Assembly: GCF_042679085.1 (NCBI RefSeq)
Contig: NZ_JBHTLQ010000017.1
Coordinates: 18,514 to 82,513 of the forward strand
Source of the DNA: Phenylobacterium conjunctum
GTDB lineage: Bacteria > Pseudomonadota > Alphaproteobacteria > Caulobacterales > Caulobacteraceae
DNA: 64,000 nucleotides
Reading direction: 5' to 3'
The notes below the pieces were generated by a model. The model had not been told where the DNA came from. It did no database searches and was given only the letters and a program-made list of their open reading frames with translations. The position numbers were made by a program, and so were the translations under genes. Shown here one piece after another: positions 51,704 through 60,865 of the stretch. Position 1 is the first letter of the stretch, and every line of letters begins with the position of its first letter.

Positions 51704-51821
51704 GGGGGACTCTCCTCCCGCCCAGACTGCGCCGGCGGCCCGCGGTTCGCAAACGGCGCTTGACCCGACCCCTGGGGCCGCCCCGACTAAGGAAGGCGTC
51801 AACAGCCGGAGCCCCCGAGTC

Positions 51822-52835
51822 GTGCACGCCGAACACCTGAACCCCTCCGAAGCCGCCCGCCGCCTGGGCGTGTCATCCAAGGCCCTGCGCCTCTACGAGC
51901 AGCGCGGCCTCTTGAAGCCCTTGCGCACCGAAGCCGGCTGGCGGGTCTATGGTCCCGACCAGATGGCCCGCGCCGCCGAGATCGCCGCCCTACGACGGCT
52001 GGGCCTGAGCTTGGCCCAGGTGGGTCGGGTGCTGAAGGGCGACGCCTCGGGCCTGGAGGCGGCTCTGGCCGACCACCAGTCCGCCCTGGAAGTCCAGGCC
52101 CGCAGCCTGGCCGCCGCCGTGGATCAGGTCGCCGCCCTGCGCCGCGGCCTCACCGAGGGCCGCACCCCGGCCCTGGCCGAGCTCGCCCGCCTGGGTCGCC
52201 CATCGGGCGTGCTCAGCTGCGCCCTCGACCTGCCCTGGCCCTGGGGCGGCGAGCGGTTCGAGGTCTGGGACCTGCCGGCCCTCACCTACCTCACCGGCCC
52301 TCTGGGCAGCGGCAAGACCCGGCTCGCCCGCGCCCTCGCCCAGGCCCTGCCGGGCGGACGCTTTGCACCCATGGAGCGGATGCTGGACACCGCCCGGCTT
52401 GAGGCCGACCCAGCCCTGAAGGCCCGGGTCGACGCCGCCGCCGAACGGCTGGTCGCCGACGGCGCGGAGGCGAGCGAGGCGCTCACCACCCTGCTCTGCG
52501 AACTGGAGGACGCCAGCACCACGCCCCTGGTCATCGACATGGTGGAACAGGGTCTGTCGGAGGCCACCCAGGAAGCCCTGGTCGCCCAGCTGCGTCGGCG
52601 CGGGCCGGCAGCCAGGCCGCTGATCCTGATGACCCGCTCCAACGCCGTCCTCGACCTGGCCGCGGTCGGCCCGGACGAGGCGATCCTCTACTGCCCCGCC
52701 AACCACAGCCCGCCGATCCGGGTGGCCGCCCATCCGGGCGCGCCGGGCTATGAGGCCCTGGCGTCCTGCCTGGCCCCGCCAGAGGTCCGGGCGCGGACAG
52801 AAGGCATGATCGCCATCCGCCCGCCCGCGGCGTAG
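51822..52835 (+). CDS. MerR-type regulator fused to a P-loop ATPase-like domain
   Basis: The start chosen is GTG at 51822, giving 337 residues; a longer in-frame extension overlaps the divergent gene. The N-terminus is a MerR winged helix: PSEAARRLGVSSKALRLYEQ, then RGLLKPLRTEAGWRVYGPDQ and MARAAEIAALRRLGLSLAQV. After a coiled-coil helix (about 75-110), LTYLTGPLGSGKTRLARALA (about 158-177) supplies a Walker A and TTPLVIDMVEQGLSEA (about 236) a Walker B-like strand. MerR-ATPase fusions are unusual; the second domain may sense nucleotides rather than metals or drugs. No metal-binding Cys cluster is seen. Confidence 0.88.
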   Translation: MHAEHLNPSEAARRLGVSSKALRLYEQRGLLKPLRTEAGWRVYGPDQMARAAEIAALRRLGLSLAQVGRVLKGDASGLEAALADHQSALEVQARSLAAAVDQVAALRRGLTEGRTPALAELARLGRPSGVLSCALDLPWPWGGERFEVWDLPALTYLTGPLGSGKTRLARALAQALPGGRFAPMERMLDTARLEADPALKARVDAAAERLVADGAEASEALTTLLCELEDASTTPLVIDMVEQGLSEATQEALVAQLRRRGPAARPLILMTRSNAVLDLAAVGPDEAILYCPANHSPPIRVAAHPGAPGYEALASCLAPPEVRARTEGMIAIRPPAA

Positions 52836-52883
52836 CTCCCTTCCCCTGCGCCTGAGGGAGGTGGGAGCCCCCTTCTCCAGAAC

Positions 52884-53009
52884 GTCATGGCCGGGCTTGT
52901 CCCGGCCACCCATACGCGCCTGAAGTTCAAGGCGAGGCGCGGCGGCGGCGTTCACTCCACGACGTCGAGCACGGAGTTCATGGGTGGCCGGGACAAGCCC
53001 GGCCATGAC
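52884..53009. repeat. Long palindromic intergenic repeat element
   Basis: 30-bp exact inverted arms 52884-52913 and 52980-53009, beginning GTCATGGCCGGGCTTGTCCC, enclose 66 bp. The arms resemble the GGCCGGGACAAGCC palindromes common between genes of Caulobacterales and Rhizobiales. The stretch 52836-53056 between the MerR and dehydrogenase genes is otherwise empty. Confidence 0.85.
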
Positions 53010-53056
53010 GACGACGACGAGTTGGGAGAGCCTTCACCCTCCCAGCAGCCCGCGGC

Positions 53057-54799
53057 CTAGTTCTTCGCCGGGTGGCTGATCGACCAGACGTAGGACGACA
53101 CGGCCTTCAGCTCGGCCGGCGACAGGGTCGCCCCGCCCATCGGCGGCATCAGGCTGCGATAGCGCTTGGGCTCGGCCACGCCCTTGGCGATGACCGCGCT
53201 CAGGCCCTCCACCGAGCCGTCGCTCCAGGCCCAGGTCCCCGACGTCAGGTCGGGGCCGAGAGGCGAGCCCTTGGCGTCGGCGCCGTGGCAGCCGGCGCAG
53301 GTCCCGCCCGCCGCCTGGCCGCGATAGATGCGCTCGCCCAGGGCCACCTCGGCGGCGGTGGAGCCAGGCGGGACCGACACGCCGCCGGTCTCGATCGTCG
53401 CCGTCGGGGCCGCGACCGAAGCCGGCATCACGGCCGCCTGCGGCTTCACAGGGCCGGCGCCGCCCTGCCAGGTCACGCGCCAGATCCGGCCCTTCACGTC
53501 GTCGGCGATGTAGAGCGCCCCGTCCGGGCCGACGGTCAGGCCCATAGGCCGGTGCTCGGCCTTGCCGGGGTCCTTCTTGGCGCCCACGAAGCCGTCGGCG
53601 AACACCACCCAGTCGCCCGCGGACTTGCCGTCCTTCAGCGGCTGGAACACCACATTGTAGCCGGCCTGGGGCGCGGGCGCCCGGTTCCAGGAGCCGTGGA
53701 AAGCGATGAAGGCGCCGCCACGATAGGCGGCCGGGAATTGCTTGGCGGTGTAGATGGCGAGCGCGTTGGGCGCCCAGTGGGCCGGGAAGGCCGCGACCGG
53801 CGGGTCCTTGTCGGCGCAGCGACCCACGGCCTTGCCGCCATCGCCGCCGTATTCCGGCGCCAGCACCAGCTTCACGCCGTCATGGTAGCAATAGGGCCAG
53901 CCGTAATCCCCGCCCTCCTTAAGCTGCACCAACACTTCCGACGGCAGCTCGGCGCCGGCGATCGGATCGGGATAGAGCTTGGGCCACAGGCCCGGCAGCT
54001 GGTCGCGGCCGTGCTGGGTGGCGAAGACCCGGCCCTGCGCGTCATAGGCCAGGCCCTCGCCGTTGCGGTTGCCGGTGGCGTAGCGTTCCTTGGGTGAGAA
54101 CACCTGGCCCAGCTTGTTGGCGTCATAGCGCCAGATGCCGGCCCGGGTTTCCAGCTCCGTACACGGGTCGTTCCCCGCCACGCCCGGCGCCCGGTCCTTG
54201 GCCTGGCAGGCGTTGGTGGCCGAGCCCATGTCGATGAACAGCTGGCCCTTCGGGTCGATGACGAAGGGGTGCATGGGGTGGTTGCCGCCGAGCGGCAGGC
54301 CCGAGACCACCACCTGCGGCTTGGCCTGCGGCGCGAACTCGCCGGCCTTCAGCGGATAGCGGACGATCCGGTCGTTCACCTCGGCGTAGACGAAGCCCTT
54401 ATAGACCCCGACGCCGGTGCCGCCCTTGGCGCCGTCGGCCTCGGTCTCGCCGAAGCGGGCGGTCTGGTCGGACACGCCGTCGCCATTGGTGTCCTTGACC
54501 GCCATCAGGAAGCCGCCCTCCGGCGACTTGGAGCCGGGGTAATAAGCCCCGCCCCACGAGTTCGCGTAGATCGTCCCGTCCGGCCCCGCCGCGATATGGC
54601 GCACGTGGCCCAGATTGTCGGCGAACACCGTGGCGCAGAAGCCCGGCGGCAGGGCGAGCCCGCCATTGTCGCCGACGCAGGCCGCGGCCTTTGCATCGGT
54701 CTGGGCCTGGCCCTGGCCGCCCGCCCCACAGGCGAGCAGGACGCCCGCGGCGCCGAGGACGAACAGGCTGGGGAATGCGGCTCTGCGAAGTAGGGACAT
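53057..54799 (-). CDS. PQQ-type sugar dehydrogenase (sorbosone dehydrogenase-like) with C-terminal cytochrome c domain
   Basis: The ATG at 54799 (MSLLRRAAFPSLF, CGGAG upstream) gives 580 residues with a lipobox VLLAC (about residue 24). The first about 440 residues form a soluble beta-propeller (ANSWGGAYYPGSK, GNRNGEGLAYDAQGRVFAT, EYGGDGGKAVGRC, MGLTVGPDGALYIADDVKG), like aldose/sorbosone dehydrogenases that use PQQ. The last 90 residues are a mono-haem cytochrome c, TCAGCHGADAKGSP, with a Met ligand region LMPPMGG. Periplasmic oxidation of sugars with direct electron output is inferred. Confidence 0.9.
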   Translation of the reverse strand: MSLLRRAAFPSLFVLGAAGVLLACGAGGQGQAQTDAKAAACVGDNGGLALPPGFCATVFADNLGHVRHIAAGPDGTIYANSWGGAYYPGSKSPEGGFLMAVKDTNGDGVSDQTARFGETEADGAKGGTGVGVYKGFVYAEVNDRIVRYPLKAGEFAPQAKPQVVVSGLPLGGNHPMHPFVIDPKGQLFIDMGSATNACQAKDRAPGVAGNDPCTELETRAGIWRYDANKLGQVFSPKERYATGNRNGEGLAYDAQGRVFATQHGRDQLPGLWPKLYPDPIAGAELPSEVLVQLKEGGDYGWPYCYHDGVKLVLAPEYGGDGGKAVGRCADKDPPVAAFPAHWAPNALAIYTAKQFPAAYRGGAFIAFHGSWNRAPAPQAGYNVVFQPLKDGKSAGDWVVFADGFVGAKKDPGKAEHRPMGLTVGPDGALYIADDVKGRIWRVTWQGGAGPVKPQAAVMPASVAAPTATIETGGVSVPPGSTAAEVALGERIYRGQAAGGTCAGCHGADAKGSPLGPDLTSGTWAWSDGSVEGLSAVIAKGVAEPKRYRSLMPPMGGATLSPAELKAVSSYVWSISHPAKN

Positions 54800-54927
54800 C
54801 TGAAATGGCTCCGGAACGAATCCGGTCACCCTAAACGCCGCCGCCCGGGGGGCAAGCGGCGCGCACGCCTTGACGGCCCCCACGGCAGGCCGCCCAACTG
54901 CGGCCAACCAAACAGGGAGAAGACGCC

Positions 54928-56073
54928 ATGGCCGAGATCAAGCCCTTCGAGGTCCGCTGGACCGACGCCGAGGTCAATGCGGTGCTGGACCAGGTCCGCG
55001 CCTATCCCTGGCCGGTGGCCCCCGCCGTCGAGGACGGCTGGAACTATGGCTGCGACGCGGCCTACCTGAAGGCGCTCTGCGACCACTGGACCGGCGCCTA
55101 TGACTGGAAGGCCGCGGCGGCCGAGCTGAACCGCTTCCCGCAGTTCACGGCGCGGGTCGAAGATTTCGACCTGCACTTCCTGCACGTGGTCGGCGAGGCC
55201 GGGGGCAAGCGGCCCCTGCTGCTGACCCACGGCTGGCCCGGCTCGCACTACGAGTTCTGGGGCGCCATTGAGAAGCTGGCCTTCCCCACCCGCTTCGGCG
55301 GCAAGGCCGAGGACGCCTTCGACCTGGTGATCCCGTCCCTGCCCGGCTTTGGCTTCTCCTCCAAGCCCGCCCGCCCCATCGGCCAGCGCCTTACCGCGCG
55401 GCTGTTCAACACCCTGATGACGGACGTGCTCGGCTATTCGTCCTATGTCGCCCAGGGCGGCGACTGGGGCGGCCTCGTCACCTCCTGGCTGGGCTTCGAC
55501 CACGGCAAGTCGGTGCGCGCCATCCACCTGAACATGATCGGCTTCCGCCCCTCCGGCCCGCCGGAATCCGATGACGAGATCGCCTGGCTGACCAAGCAGG
55601 GCATGATGATGGACATGATGGGGGCCTATTTCCGCCTCCAGGCCTCCAAGCCCCAGTCGCTGGCCTGGCTTGGCGCCGGCAACCCCGTGGGCCAGGCCGC
55701 CTGGATCGCTGAGCGGTTCCACGACTGGTCGGACCTGAGCACCAAGTCCCTGGACCAGGCCCATCCCAAGGACCGCCTGCTGACCAACATCATGCTCTAC
55801 GTGATGACCGGCAGCTTCACGACCGGCGCCTGGTACTATCGCGGCCTGCTCGAAGAGGGCGGAGTCAACCTAGACGGCAAGCGCTGCGAGACCCCGACCG
55901 CCTTTGCGAACTTCCCCGGCGAGCCGCTCTATTCCGCCCCGCCGCGCTCCTGGGCCGACCGCGCCTACAATATCGTCCGCTGGACCGAGATGCCCCGCGG
56001 CGGGCACTTCGCGGCCATGGAGGAGCCGGACCTGTTCGTCGAGGACGTCCAGGCCTGGGGCCGCACCACCTGA
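54928..56073 (+). CDS. Epoxide hydrolase
   Basis: A 381-residue alpha/beta hydrolase with the epoxide-hydrolase N-terminal (EHN) domain (about 1-110). The oxyanion HGWP motif is in LLLTHGWPGSHYEFW, the nucleophilic Asp179 lies in QGGDWGGLVTSW, and the catalytic His is in RGGHFAAMEEPDLFVEDVQA (residue about 361). The tyrosine pair that polarises the epoxide is probably in the cap (AWYYRGL, for one). It opens an epoxide to a diol, possibly in detoxification. Monocistronic; 39 bp before the threonine-aldolase-like gene. Confidence 0.93.
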   Translation: MAEIKPFEVRWTDAEVNAVLDQVRAYPWPVAPAVEDGWNYGCDAAYLKALCDHWTGAYDWKAAAAELNRFPQFTARVEDFDLHFLHVVGEAGGKRPLLLTHGWPGSHYEFWGAIEKLAFPTRFGGKAEDAFDLVIPSLPGFGFSSKPARPIGQRLTARLFNTLMTDVLGYSSYVAQGGDWGGLVTSWLGFDHGKSVRAIHLNMIGFRPSGPPESDDEIAWLTKQGMMMDMMGAYFRLQASKPQSLAWLGAGNPVGQAAWIAERFHDWSDLSTKSLDQAHPKDRLLTNIMLYVMTGSFTTGAWYYRGLLEEGGVNLDGKRCETPTAFANFPGEPLYSAPPRSWADRAYNIVRWTEMPRGGHFAAMEEPDLFVEDVQAWGRTT

Positions 56074-56112
56074 AGACTCCACAAACGCGGGCCAGGGGCT
56101 AAACACGGCGCC

Positions 56113-57120
56113 ATGGCCCGCTACGACTTCGCTTCCGACAACACCGCCCCCGCCGCGCCCGAGGCGATCGACGCCCTCATCAAGGCCAACTCGGGGTTCA
56201 CGCCCGGCTACGGCGCCGACGCCATCAGCCGCCGGGCGGCGGACCTGATCCGCGAGACGCTCGACGCCGATGCAGAGGTCCGGTTCGTGGCCTCGGGCAC
56301 GGCGGCCAACTCGATCGCGCTGGCCACCCTGGTTCAGCCCTTCGAGGCGGTGCTGGCCCATGAGCACGCCCACATCGCCACCGACGAAACCGGCGCCCCG
56401 ACCTTCTTCGGTCACGGCCTGGGCATCAGCCGCCTGCCGGGCGCCTCGGGCCGCATCGATCCCGCCAGCCTCACTGCGCCCCTGGCCGCCCGCGACCAGG
56501 CCCACTGGCAGTCGCCCGCTGCGCTCTCGATCACCAACGCCACCGAGTACGGCGCGGTCTATGCCGCCGCCCACATCCAGGCCCTCACCGCCCCGGTGAA
56601 GGCCAAGGGCTACAGCGTCCACCTGGACGGCGCCCGGCTGGCCAACGCGGCGGCCTCCGGCTTCGACCTGAAGGGGATCAAGGACCTGGGCGTCGACATC
56701 CTGGTGTTCGGCGGCACCAAGGCCGGCATGACGCCCACCGAGGCCATCGTCCTGTTCGACAAGGCCCTGGCCCGCCGGTTCGACGCCCGCCTGAAGCAAT
56801 CCGGCCAGCTGCCCTCCAAGGGCCGCTTCTACGCCGCCCCCTTCATCGGCATGCTGGAGGACGCAGCGATCCTGCGACACGCCGCCCACGCCAACGCGAT
56901 GGCCAAGCGTCTCGCCGCCGCCCAGCCCTTCAAGGTCACCCACCCGGTCGAGGCCAACGCCGTCTTCGTCGACATGGATGACGAACGCCTGGCCCGCCTG
57001 CACGCCACCGGCTGGTTCGTCTACCGCTTCATCGACGGCTCGGTCCGCCTCATGTGCTCCTGGGCGACGACGCCCGAGGCGGTGGACGAGCTGGCGGCGG
57101 TGCTGCGGTCGCTGGCCTAG
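56113..57120 (+). CDS. ltaE: Low-specificity L-threonine aldolase (beta-eliminating lyase family)
   Basis: A 335-residue PLP enzyme of the threonine-aldolase fold. Landmarks: FASDNTAPAAPEAIDALIKA at the start, FVASGTAANSIAL, HEHAHIATDETGAPTFFGHG, YSVHLDGARLANAA (cofactor Asp), and the Schiff-base Lys203 in FGGTKAGMTPTEAI. It cleaves L-threonine and related beta-hydroxy amino acids into glycine and aldehydes. Probably co-transcribed with the epoxide hydrolase. Its stop converges on the LuxR-hydrolase fusion with 12 bp between. Confidence 0.92.
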   Translation: MARYDFASDNTAPAAPEAIDALIKANSGFTPGYGADAISRRAADLIRETLDADAEVRFVASGTAANSIALATLVQPFEAVLAHEHAHIATDETGAPTFFGHGLGISRLPGASGRIDPASLTAPLAARDQAHWQSPAALSITNATEYGAVYAAAHIQALTAPVKAKGYSVHLDGARLANAAASGFDLKGIKDLGVDILVFGGTKAGMTPTEAIVLFDKALARRFDARLKQSGQLPSKGRFYAAPFIGMLEDAAILRHAAHANAMAKRLAAAQPFKVTHPVEANAVFVDMDDERLARLHATGWFVYRFIDGSVRLMCSWATTPEAVDELAAVLRSLA

Positions 57121-57132
57121 TCGGCCGTCCGC

Positions 57133-58797
57133 CTACTCCGCCAACCACCCCAAGATCTCCGGCCACTGGCGCAGCGGCATGAAGTGGCCCACGTCGGGGA
57201 ACAGCCGGGTCTCGGCGACGCGCCCGCCCAGCCACTCCACCACCTGGGTGGCGCTGGCCATGGGATCGTCGGCGCCATGCCAGACACTGATCGGGGCGGT
57301 GAGGCCCGCAAGGTCCAGGGTCGAGTTACGCGCGGCGCACTTAACCTCGTCGGCGATGCCACGGCTGGTGAGCGCCAGGGATTCGGCGATGTACTCGCAG
57401 ATATAGCCGACGACACCGGGATGGTCGGCGAGATAGGCCGCGTCCGACGGCGCCGAAGCCGCCGTGCGAACAAACCGCTCCACTTGGCCCCGGCTCAACT
57501 GGCGGCGCAGCAGGGCGAACATCAGGTCCGAGAGCCAGGAGTTGCGCAGCAGCCGGCGGCGGAACAGCACCATACGGTGCTGACGGTCCGCCTCGGTCTC
57601 CGCCGTCTGGCCCGAGGGCCGGGCCGAGGCCAGCATCACCTTCGACACCGCCTCGCCCAGCTCGGCCGCCAGGCACAGGGCGAAGGGCGCGCCGGCCATG
57701 AAGCCGACGATCCTTAGGTCTCGCAGCTCCAGGCTGCGGCACAGGGCGGCCATGTCGGCGGCCACCGCCTCGAAGCTGAACTCCGGATGGGGCTCGCTGC
57801 GCCCGGCGCCAGGCCGATCCGCGCAGATCAGGCGCAGGCCCAGGTCCCGCGCCAGGCTGTCCGTGCCCCTCGGCAGCACGCTGCATCCCAGGCCCTGATG
57901 CACCACCAGGGCGGGCCGCCCGCGCGGATCGCCGTATTCCCGCCAGGCCATCCGCCGGTCGCCCAGTCCGAACAGCCGCAAGGGCGGCGCGGCGCGCACG
58001 GCCCCGCCCTCGGTCGCGGCGATGGGCTCGTCAGCGCTGAGCGCGCCGGCCAGGCCGCCCAGGTCGGTCAGGGCCTTCACCAGGTCGCTCTGGCGGGTCA
58101 GGCCCACCTTGTCGAACACCGCGCGCAGCTGGTTGCGCACCGTATGGAAGCTGACGCCTAAGGCGGCGGCGGCCTCCTTGAGGCTCAGGCCTTCCTTCAG
58201 CTTGGCCGCCAGCCGGGTCTCGGCCACGGTGAGGCCGAAGCTGCGCCGCAGGTTGGCCCAAAGCCGGTCGCTGGCGTCCACGGCCGGAAACACCATGGCC
58301 AGCCGGGGAACCTCATCGCCGATCCGCAGCACCCCGGCCTGCAAAGGGGCCGGCAGGGCCTCGGCCGGGGTCACATAGGCGAAGCAGGGCGCCTCGTCGG
58401 CGGCGGTGGTGAACTTGACGATGACCTGCGGGCCGACACCGGCCTCCAACCGTTGGCGCGCCTGGGCCAGGGCCTCGTGATTGACGGGACTGAAGTGGAG
58501 GGCCGAGCCGACGGTGATCGCTCCCAGGCGATCCAGCAGCACCGCCTCGCCGGCCGGGTTCCAGGCGCAGACGGCGCCCGTGGCTGAAACCATGACGACA
58601 CCGACCCCCGGCGGCTCCAGCAGCGGCGCCGCCATCTCGGCGATGGGAACCCCGACGGGATCGCCAAGGGCGTCGATCACCTGCTCCCAGCCATTAGGCC
58701 GGGCGGCCACAGCCCGCAGAGCGCCCAGCACCAGGGCGAGATCGGCTCGCGCGGCGGCCGGCGGGGCGGTCGGGGTTTCGGGGGTAGGCTTAGGCAA
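57133..58797 (-). CDS. LuxR-type HTH protein fused to an alpha/beta-hydrolase-like domain
   Basis: 554 residues in three parts: an N-terminal PAS-like segment (VVMVSATGAVCAWNPAGEAV, about 68-87), a LuxR/GerE HTH (LTVAETRLAAKLKEGLSLKE, then ALGVSFHTVRNQLRAVFDKV, about 190-240) and a C-terminal alpha/beta hydrolase (about 270-554). The hydrolase lid and core are normal (VVHQGLGCSVLPRG, ICADRPGAGRSEP, WHGADDPMAS, DVGHFMPLRQ), but the nucleophile elbow reads IVGFMAGAPFAL: Met367 stands where Ser, Asp or Cys should be. The domain is therefore probably a ligand sensor and the protein a transcription factor. Confidence 0.88.
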   Translation of the reverse strand: MPKPTPETPTAPPAAARADLALVLGALRAVAARPNGWEQVIDALGDPVGVPIAEMAAPLLEPPGVGVVMVSATGAVCAWNPAGEAVLLDRLGAITVGSALHFSPVNHEALAQARQRLEAGVGPQVIVKFTTAADEAPCFAYVTPAEALPAPLQAGVLRIGDEVPRLAMVFPAVDASDRLWANLRRSFGLTVAETRLAAKLKEGLSLKEAAAALGVSFHTVRNQLRAVFDKVGLTRQSDLVKALTDLGGLAGALSADEPIAATEGGAVRAAPPLRLFGLGDRRMAWREYGDPRGRPALVVHQGLGCSVLPRGTDSLARDLGLRLICADRPGAGRSEPHPEFSFEAVAADMAALCRSLELRDLRIVGFMAGAPFALCLAAELGEAVSKVMLASARPSGQTAETEADRQHRMVLFRRRLLRNSWLSDLMFALLRRQLSRGQVERFVRTAASAPSDAAYLADHPGVVGYICEYIAESLALTSRGIADEVKCAARNSTLDLAGLTAPISVWHGADDPMASATQVVEWLGGRVAETRLFPDVGHFMPLRQWPEILGWLAE

Positions 58798-58867
58798 GCT
58801 TGAGACTCACGCCGCGGATCTTGGGGTCGCCCCTCATGATCCGCAGCGCTGTTCAGACGTGTCCAGA

Positions 58868-59845
58868 CTACTTGGCGACGAACTTCGCCAGGCGGCCCTG
58901 GATGATCTCCTCGGCCTCGCGGACCATGCGGCTGATCAGGTCAGCGCACGACGGAATGTCGTGGATCAGGCCCTGGATCTGGCCGGCCGACCAGATGCCG
59001 GCGTCGTTGTCGCCGACCTCATAGACGCTGCGGCCGCGCACGCCGGCCACCAGTTCGCGCACGTCCTCGAACTTAGCGCCCTGACGCTCCAGCGCGACGA
59101 CCTGCTGGCTGACGGCGTTCTTCGCCACCCGGCTGGTGTTGTGCATGGTGCGGAAGATCAGGTCGGTGGAGCGTTCGTCGTTGGCGACGATCTGTTCCTT
59201 GATGGCCTGGTGGATCGGGCTTTCCTTGGTGCACATGAAGCGGGTGCCCATGTTCACGCCCTCGGCGCCCAGGGCCAGGGCGGCGACCAGGCCGCGCGCA
59301 TCGCCAATGCCGCCCGAGGCGATCATCGGGATTTTGATCTTGTCAGCGGCGGCCGGGATCAGGATCAGGCCGGGGACGTCGTCCTCGCCCGGGTGGCCGG
59401 CGCACTCGAAGCCGTCGATGGAGATGGCGTCCACGCCCATGCGTTCAGCCGACAGGCCGTGACGGACGCTCGTGCACTTATGGATGACGACCACGCCGTG
59501 CTTCTTGAACTCGTCGACGTGTTCCTGCGGCTTGTTGCCGGCGGTCTCGACGATCTTCACGCCGGAATCGATGATCGCCTGGCGGTACTCGGCGTAGGGC
59601 GGCGGGTTGATGGCCGGCAGGATGGTCAGGTTCACGCCGAACGGCTTGTCGGTCAGCTTGCGGCAGCGCGCGATTTCCTCGCGCAGGGCGTCCGGCGTCG
59701 GCTGGGTCAGGGCGGTGATGAAGCCCAGGCCGCCGGCGTTGGCCACCGCGGCCACCAGCTCGGCCCGACCGACCCACTGCATGCCCCCCTGCACGATGGG
59801 GTGCTCAACGCCCACCAGCTCCGTGAAACGCGTCTTCAACGCCAT
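58868..59845 (-). CDS. Nitronate monooxygenase (2-nitropropane dioxygenase family)
   Basis: The ATG at 59845 (GGGAGA upstream; MALKTRFTELVGVEHPIVQG) yields 325 residues. The FMN-dependent TIM barrel is typical: HPIVQGGMQWVGRAELVAAV, GFITALTQPTPDAL, GVNLTILPAINPP, ISIDGFECAGHPGED (active-site His), IASGGIGDARGL and LGAEGVNMGTRFMCT. It oxidises alkyl nitronates or reduces quinones with FMN. Monocistronic, 70 bp from the LuxR-hydrolase gene. Confidence 0.93.
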   Translation of the reverse strand: MALKTRFTELVGVEHPIVQGGMQWVGRAELVAAVANAGGLGFITALTQPTPDALREEIARCRKLTDKPFGVNLTILPAINPPPYAEYRQAIIDSGVKIVETAGNKPQEHVDEFKKHGVVVIHKCTSVRHGLSAERMGVDAISIDGFECAGHPGEDDVPGLILIPAAADKIKIPMIASGGIGDARGLVAALALGAEGVNMGTRFMCTKESPIHQAIKEQIVANDERSTDLIFRTMHNTSRVAKNAVSQQVVALERQGAKFEDVRELVAGVRGRSVYEVGDNDAGIWSAGQIQGLIHDIPSCADLISRMVREAEEIIQGRLAKFVAK

Positions 59846-60040
59846 GACGTTCTCCCAAACGATTGTTTGGACCACACTGAACCGGGCGACGTCGGGTCAC
59901 GCAAGGCCCGGCTTGGGGTGGGCGGCTTTTCCCTGCGCACCCCCCAGTTCGGGTGAGGTGAGACAAGGCGCCGCAGCGGCCAGTGGCGAAGCCTGATTTC
60001 ACACCTCGTTAAGCCCGACAGTAGAGCCTTCGTCCACCAT

Positions 60041-60442
60041 ATGGAGGCGACAGTGACCGCGCAGGCCCAAGTGAAAGCAGAGTTGCAGGCGGGTGTCGCC
60101 CAGACCTTTGAGGTGCTGGCCTGGGAAATCGAGTTGGCGGGCGCGCGCTGTATTCACCTGGACAAGCTGATCGGCGAAATCCTGCCCGACATGCCCAATC
60201 CGCACCGTGAGCAGCTGCTCGAAAGCCTGCACACGGTCGACCTGCTGGCCCAGCACCTGACCAACCTCTCGGCCTTCGCCCGGCACATGGGCGAAAGCGC
60301 GCCGGCGGACATGAGCGTCACCGTCCAAGGCGCCATCGGCGACATCACCCTGGGCGCCCTGGCCGACCGCATGTTCACGGCCCTCGGCGGCGAGGAGCCG
60401 GAGGAGAACGATCACGAAGCCGGCGACCTGGACCTGTTCTGA
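60041..60442 (+). CDS. Hypothetical protein upstream of receiver-domain gene
   Basis: 133 residues from ATG 60041; a GTG at 60053 preceded by GGAGG at ideal distance is the more probable start (129 residues). The protein is wholly helical, acidic at the C-terminus (EEPEENDHEAGDLDLF) and lacks membrane segments. I do not recognise a family. It lies 17 bp before a stand-alone receiver protein and is likely co-transcribed, so a partner role in the same signalling path is possible. Confidence 0.75.
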   Translation: MEATVTAQAQVKAELQAGVAQTFEVLAWEIELAGARCIHLDKLIGEILPDMPNPHREQLLESLHTVDLLAQHLTNLSAFARHMGESAPADMSVTVQGAIGDITLGALADRMFTALGGEEPEENDHEAGDLDLF

Positions 60443-60459
60443 GCCGGATCGAGACCCAG

Positions 60460-60858
60460 ATGCAATTCGACACCAAAGGCCAGAGAATCCTCGTCGCGGA
60501 TGGCGACCGTGCGGTCCTGGAGATGCTGCAGATCCGGCTCGACGTCGCCGGCTACGTGGTCCACATCGCCCGCACCGGCCCCGCCGCCCTGGAGGCCATC
60601 AAGACCTTCCGCCCCGCCGCGGTGGTGATGGACCTGAACCTGCCGGACATGAATGGCCTGGACGTGTTGCGCGCCCTCAATCCCCAGGGCGGCAAGCTGT
60701 CCATGCCGATCCTGCTGATCGGCCGCAAGCTGGCCATCGAGGACGTGAAGACCGCCGTGGGCCTGGGCGCCCGTGACGCCCTGGCCAAGCCGTTCAGCGG
60801 CGCGGACTTCCTGGAGCGCGTCGCCCGCCTGCTGCGCAAGCCGGCGATGGCGGCCTGA
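60460..60858 (+). CDS. Stand-alone receiver domain protein (CheY-like)
   Basis: A 132-residue single receiver domain. The acidic pocket is ILVADGDRAV (Asp14, Asp16), the phosphorylated Asp58 lies in VVMDLNLPDMNG and the invariant Lys110 in ALAKPFSG. The conserved Thr/Ser after beta-4 is replaced by Gly (PILLIGRKL), which may slow or alter the phosphorylation switch. No output domain is present, so it works through protein contacts, as CheY or DivK do. Convergent with accA, 7 bp apart. Confidence 0.9.
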   Translation: MQFDTKGQRILVADGDRAVLEMLQIRLDVAGYVVHIARTGPAALEAIKTFRPAAVVMDLNLPDMNGLDVLRALNPQGGKLSMPILLIGRKLAIEDVKTAVGLGARDALAKPFSGADFLERVARLLRKPAMAA

Positions 60859-60865
60859 CCGAAGC

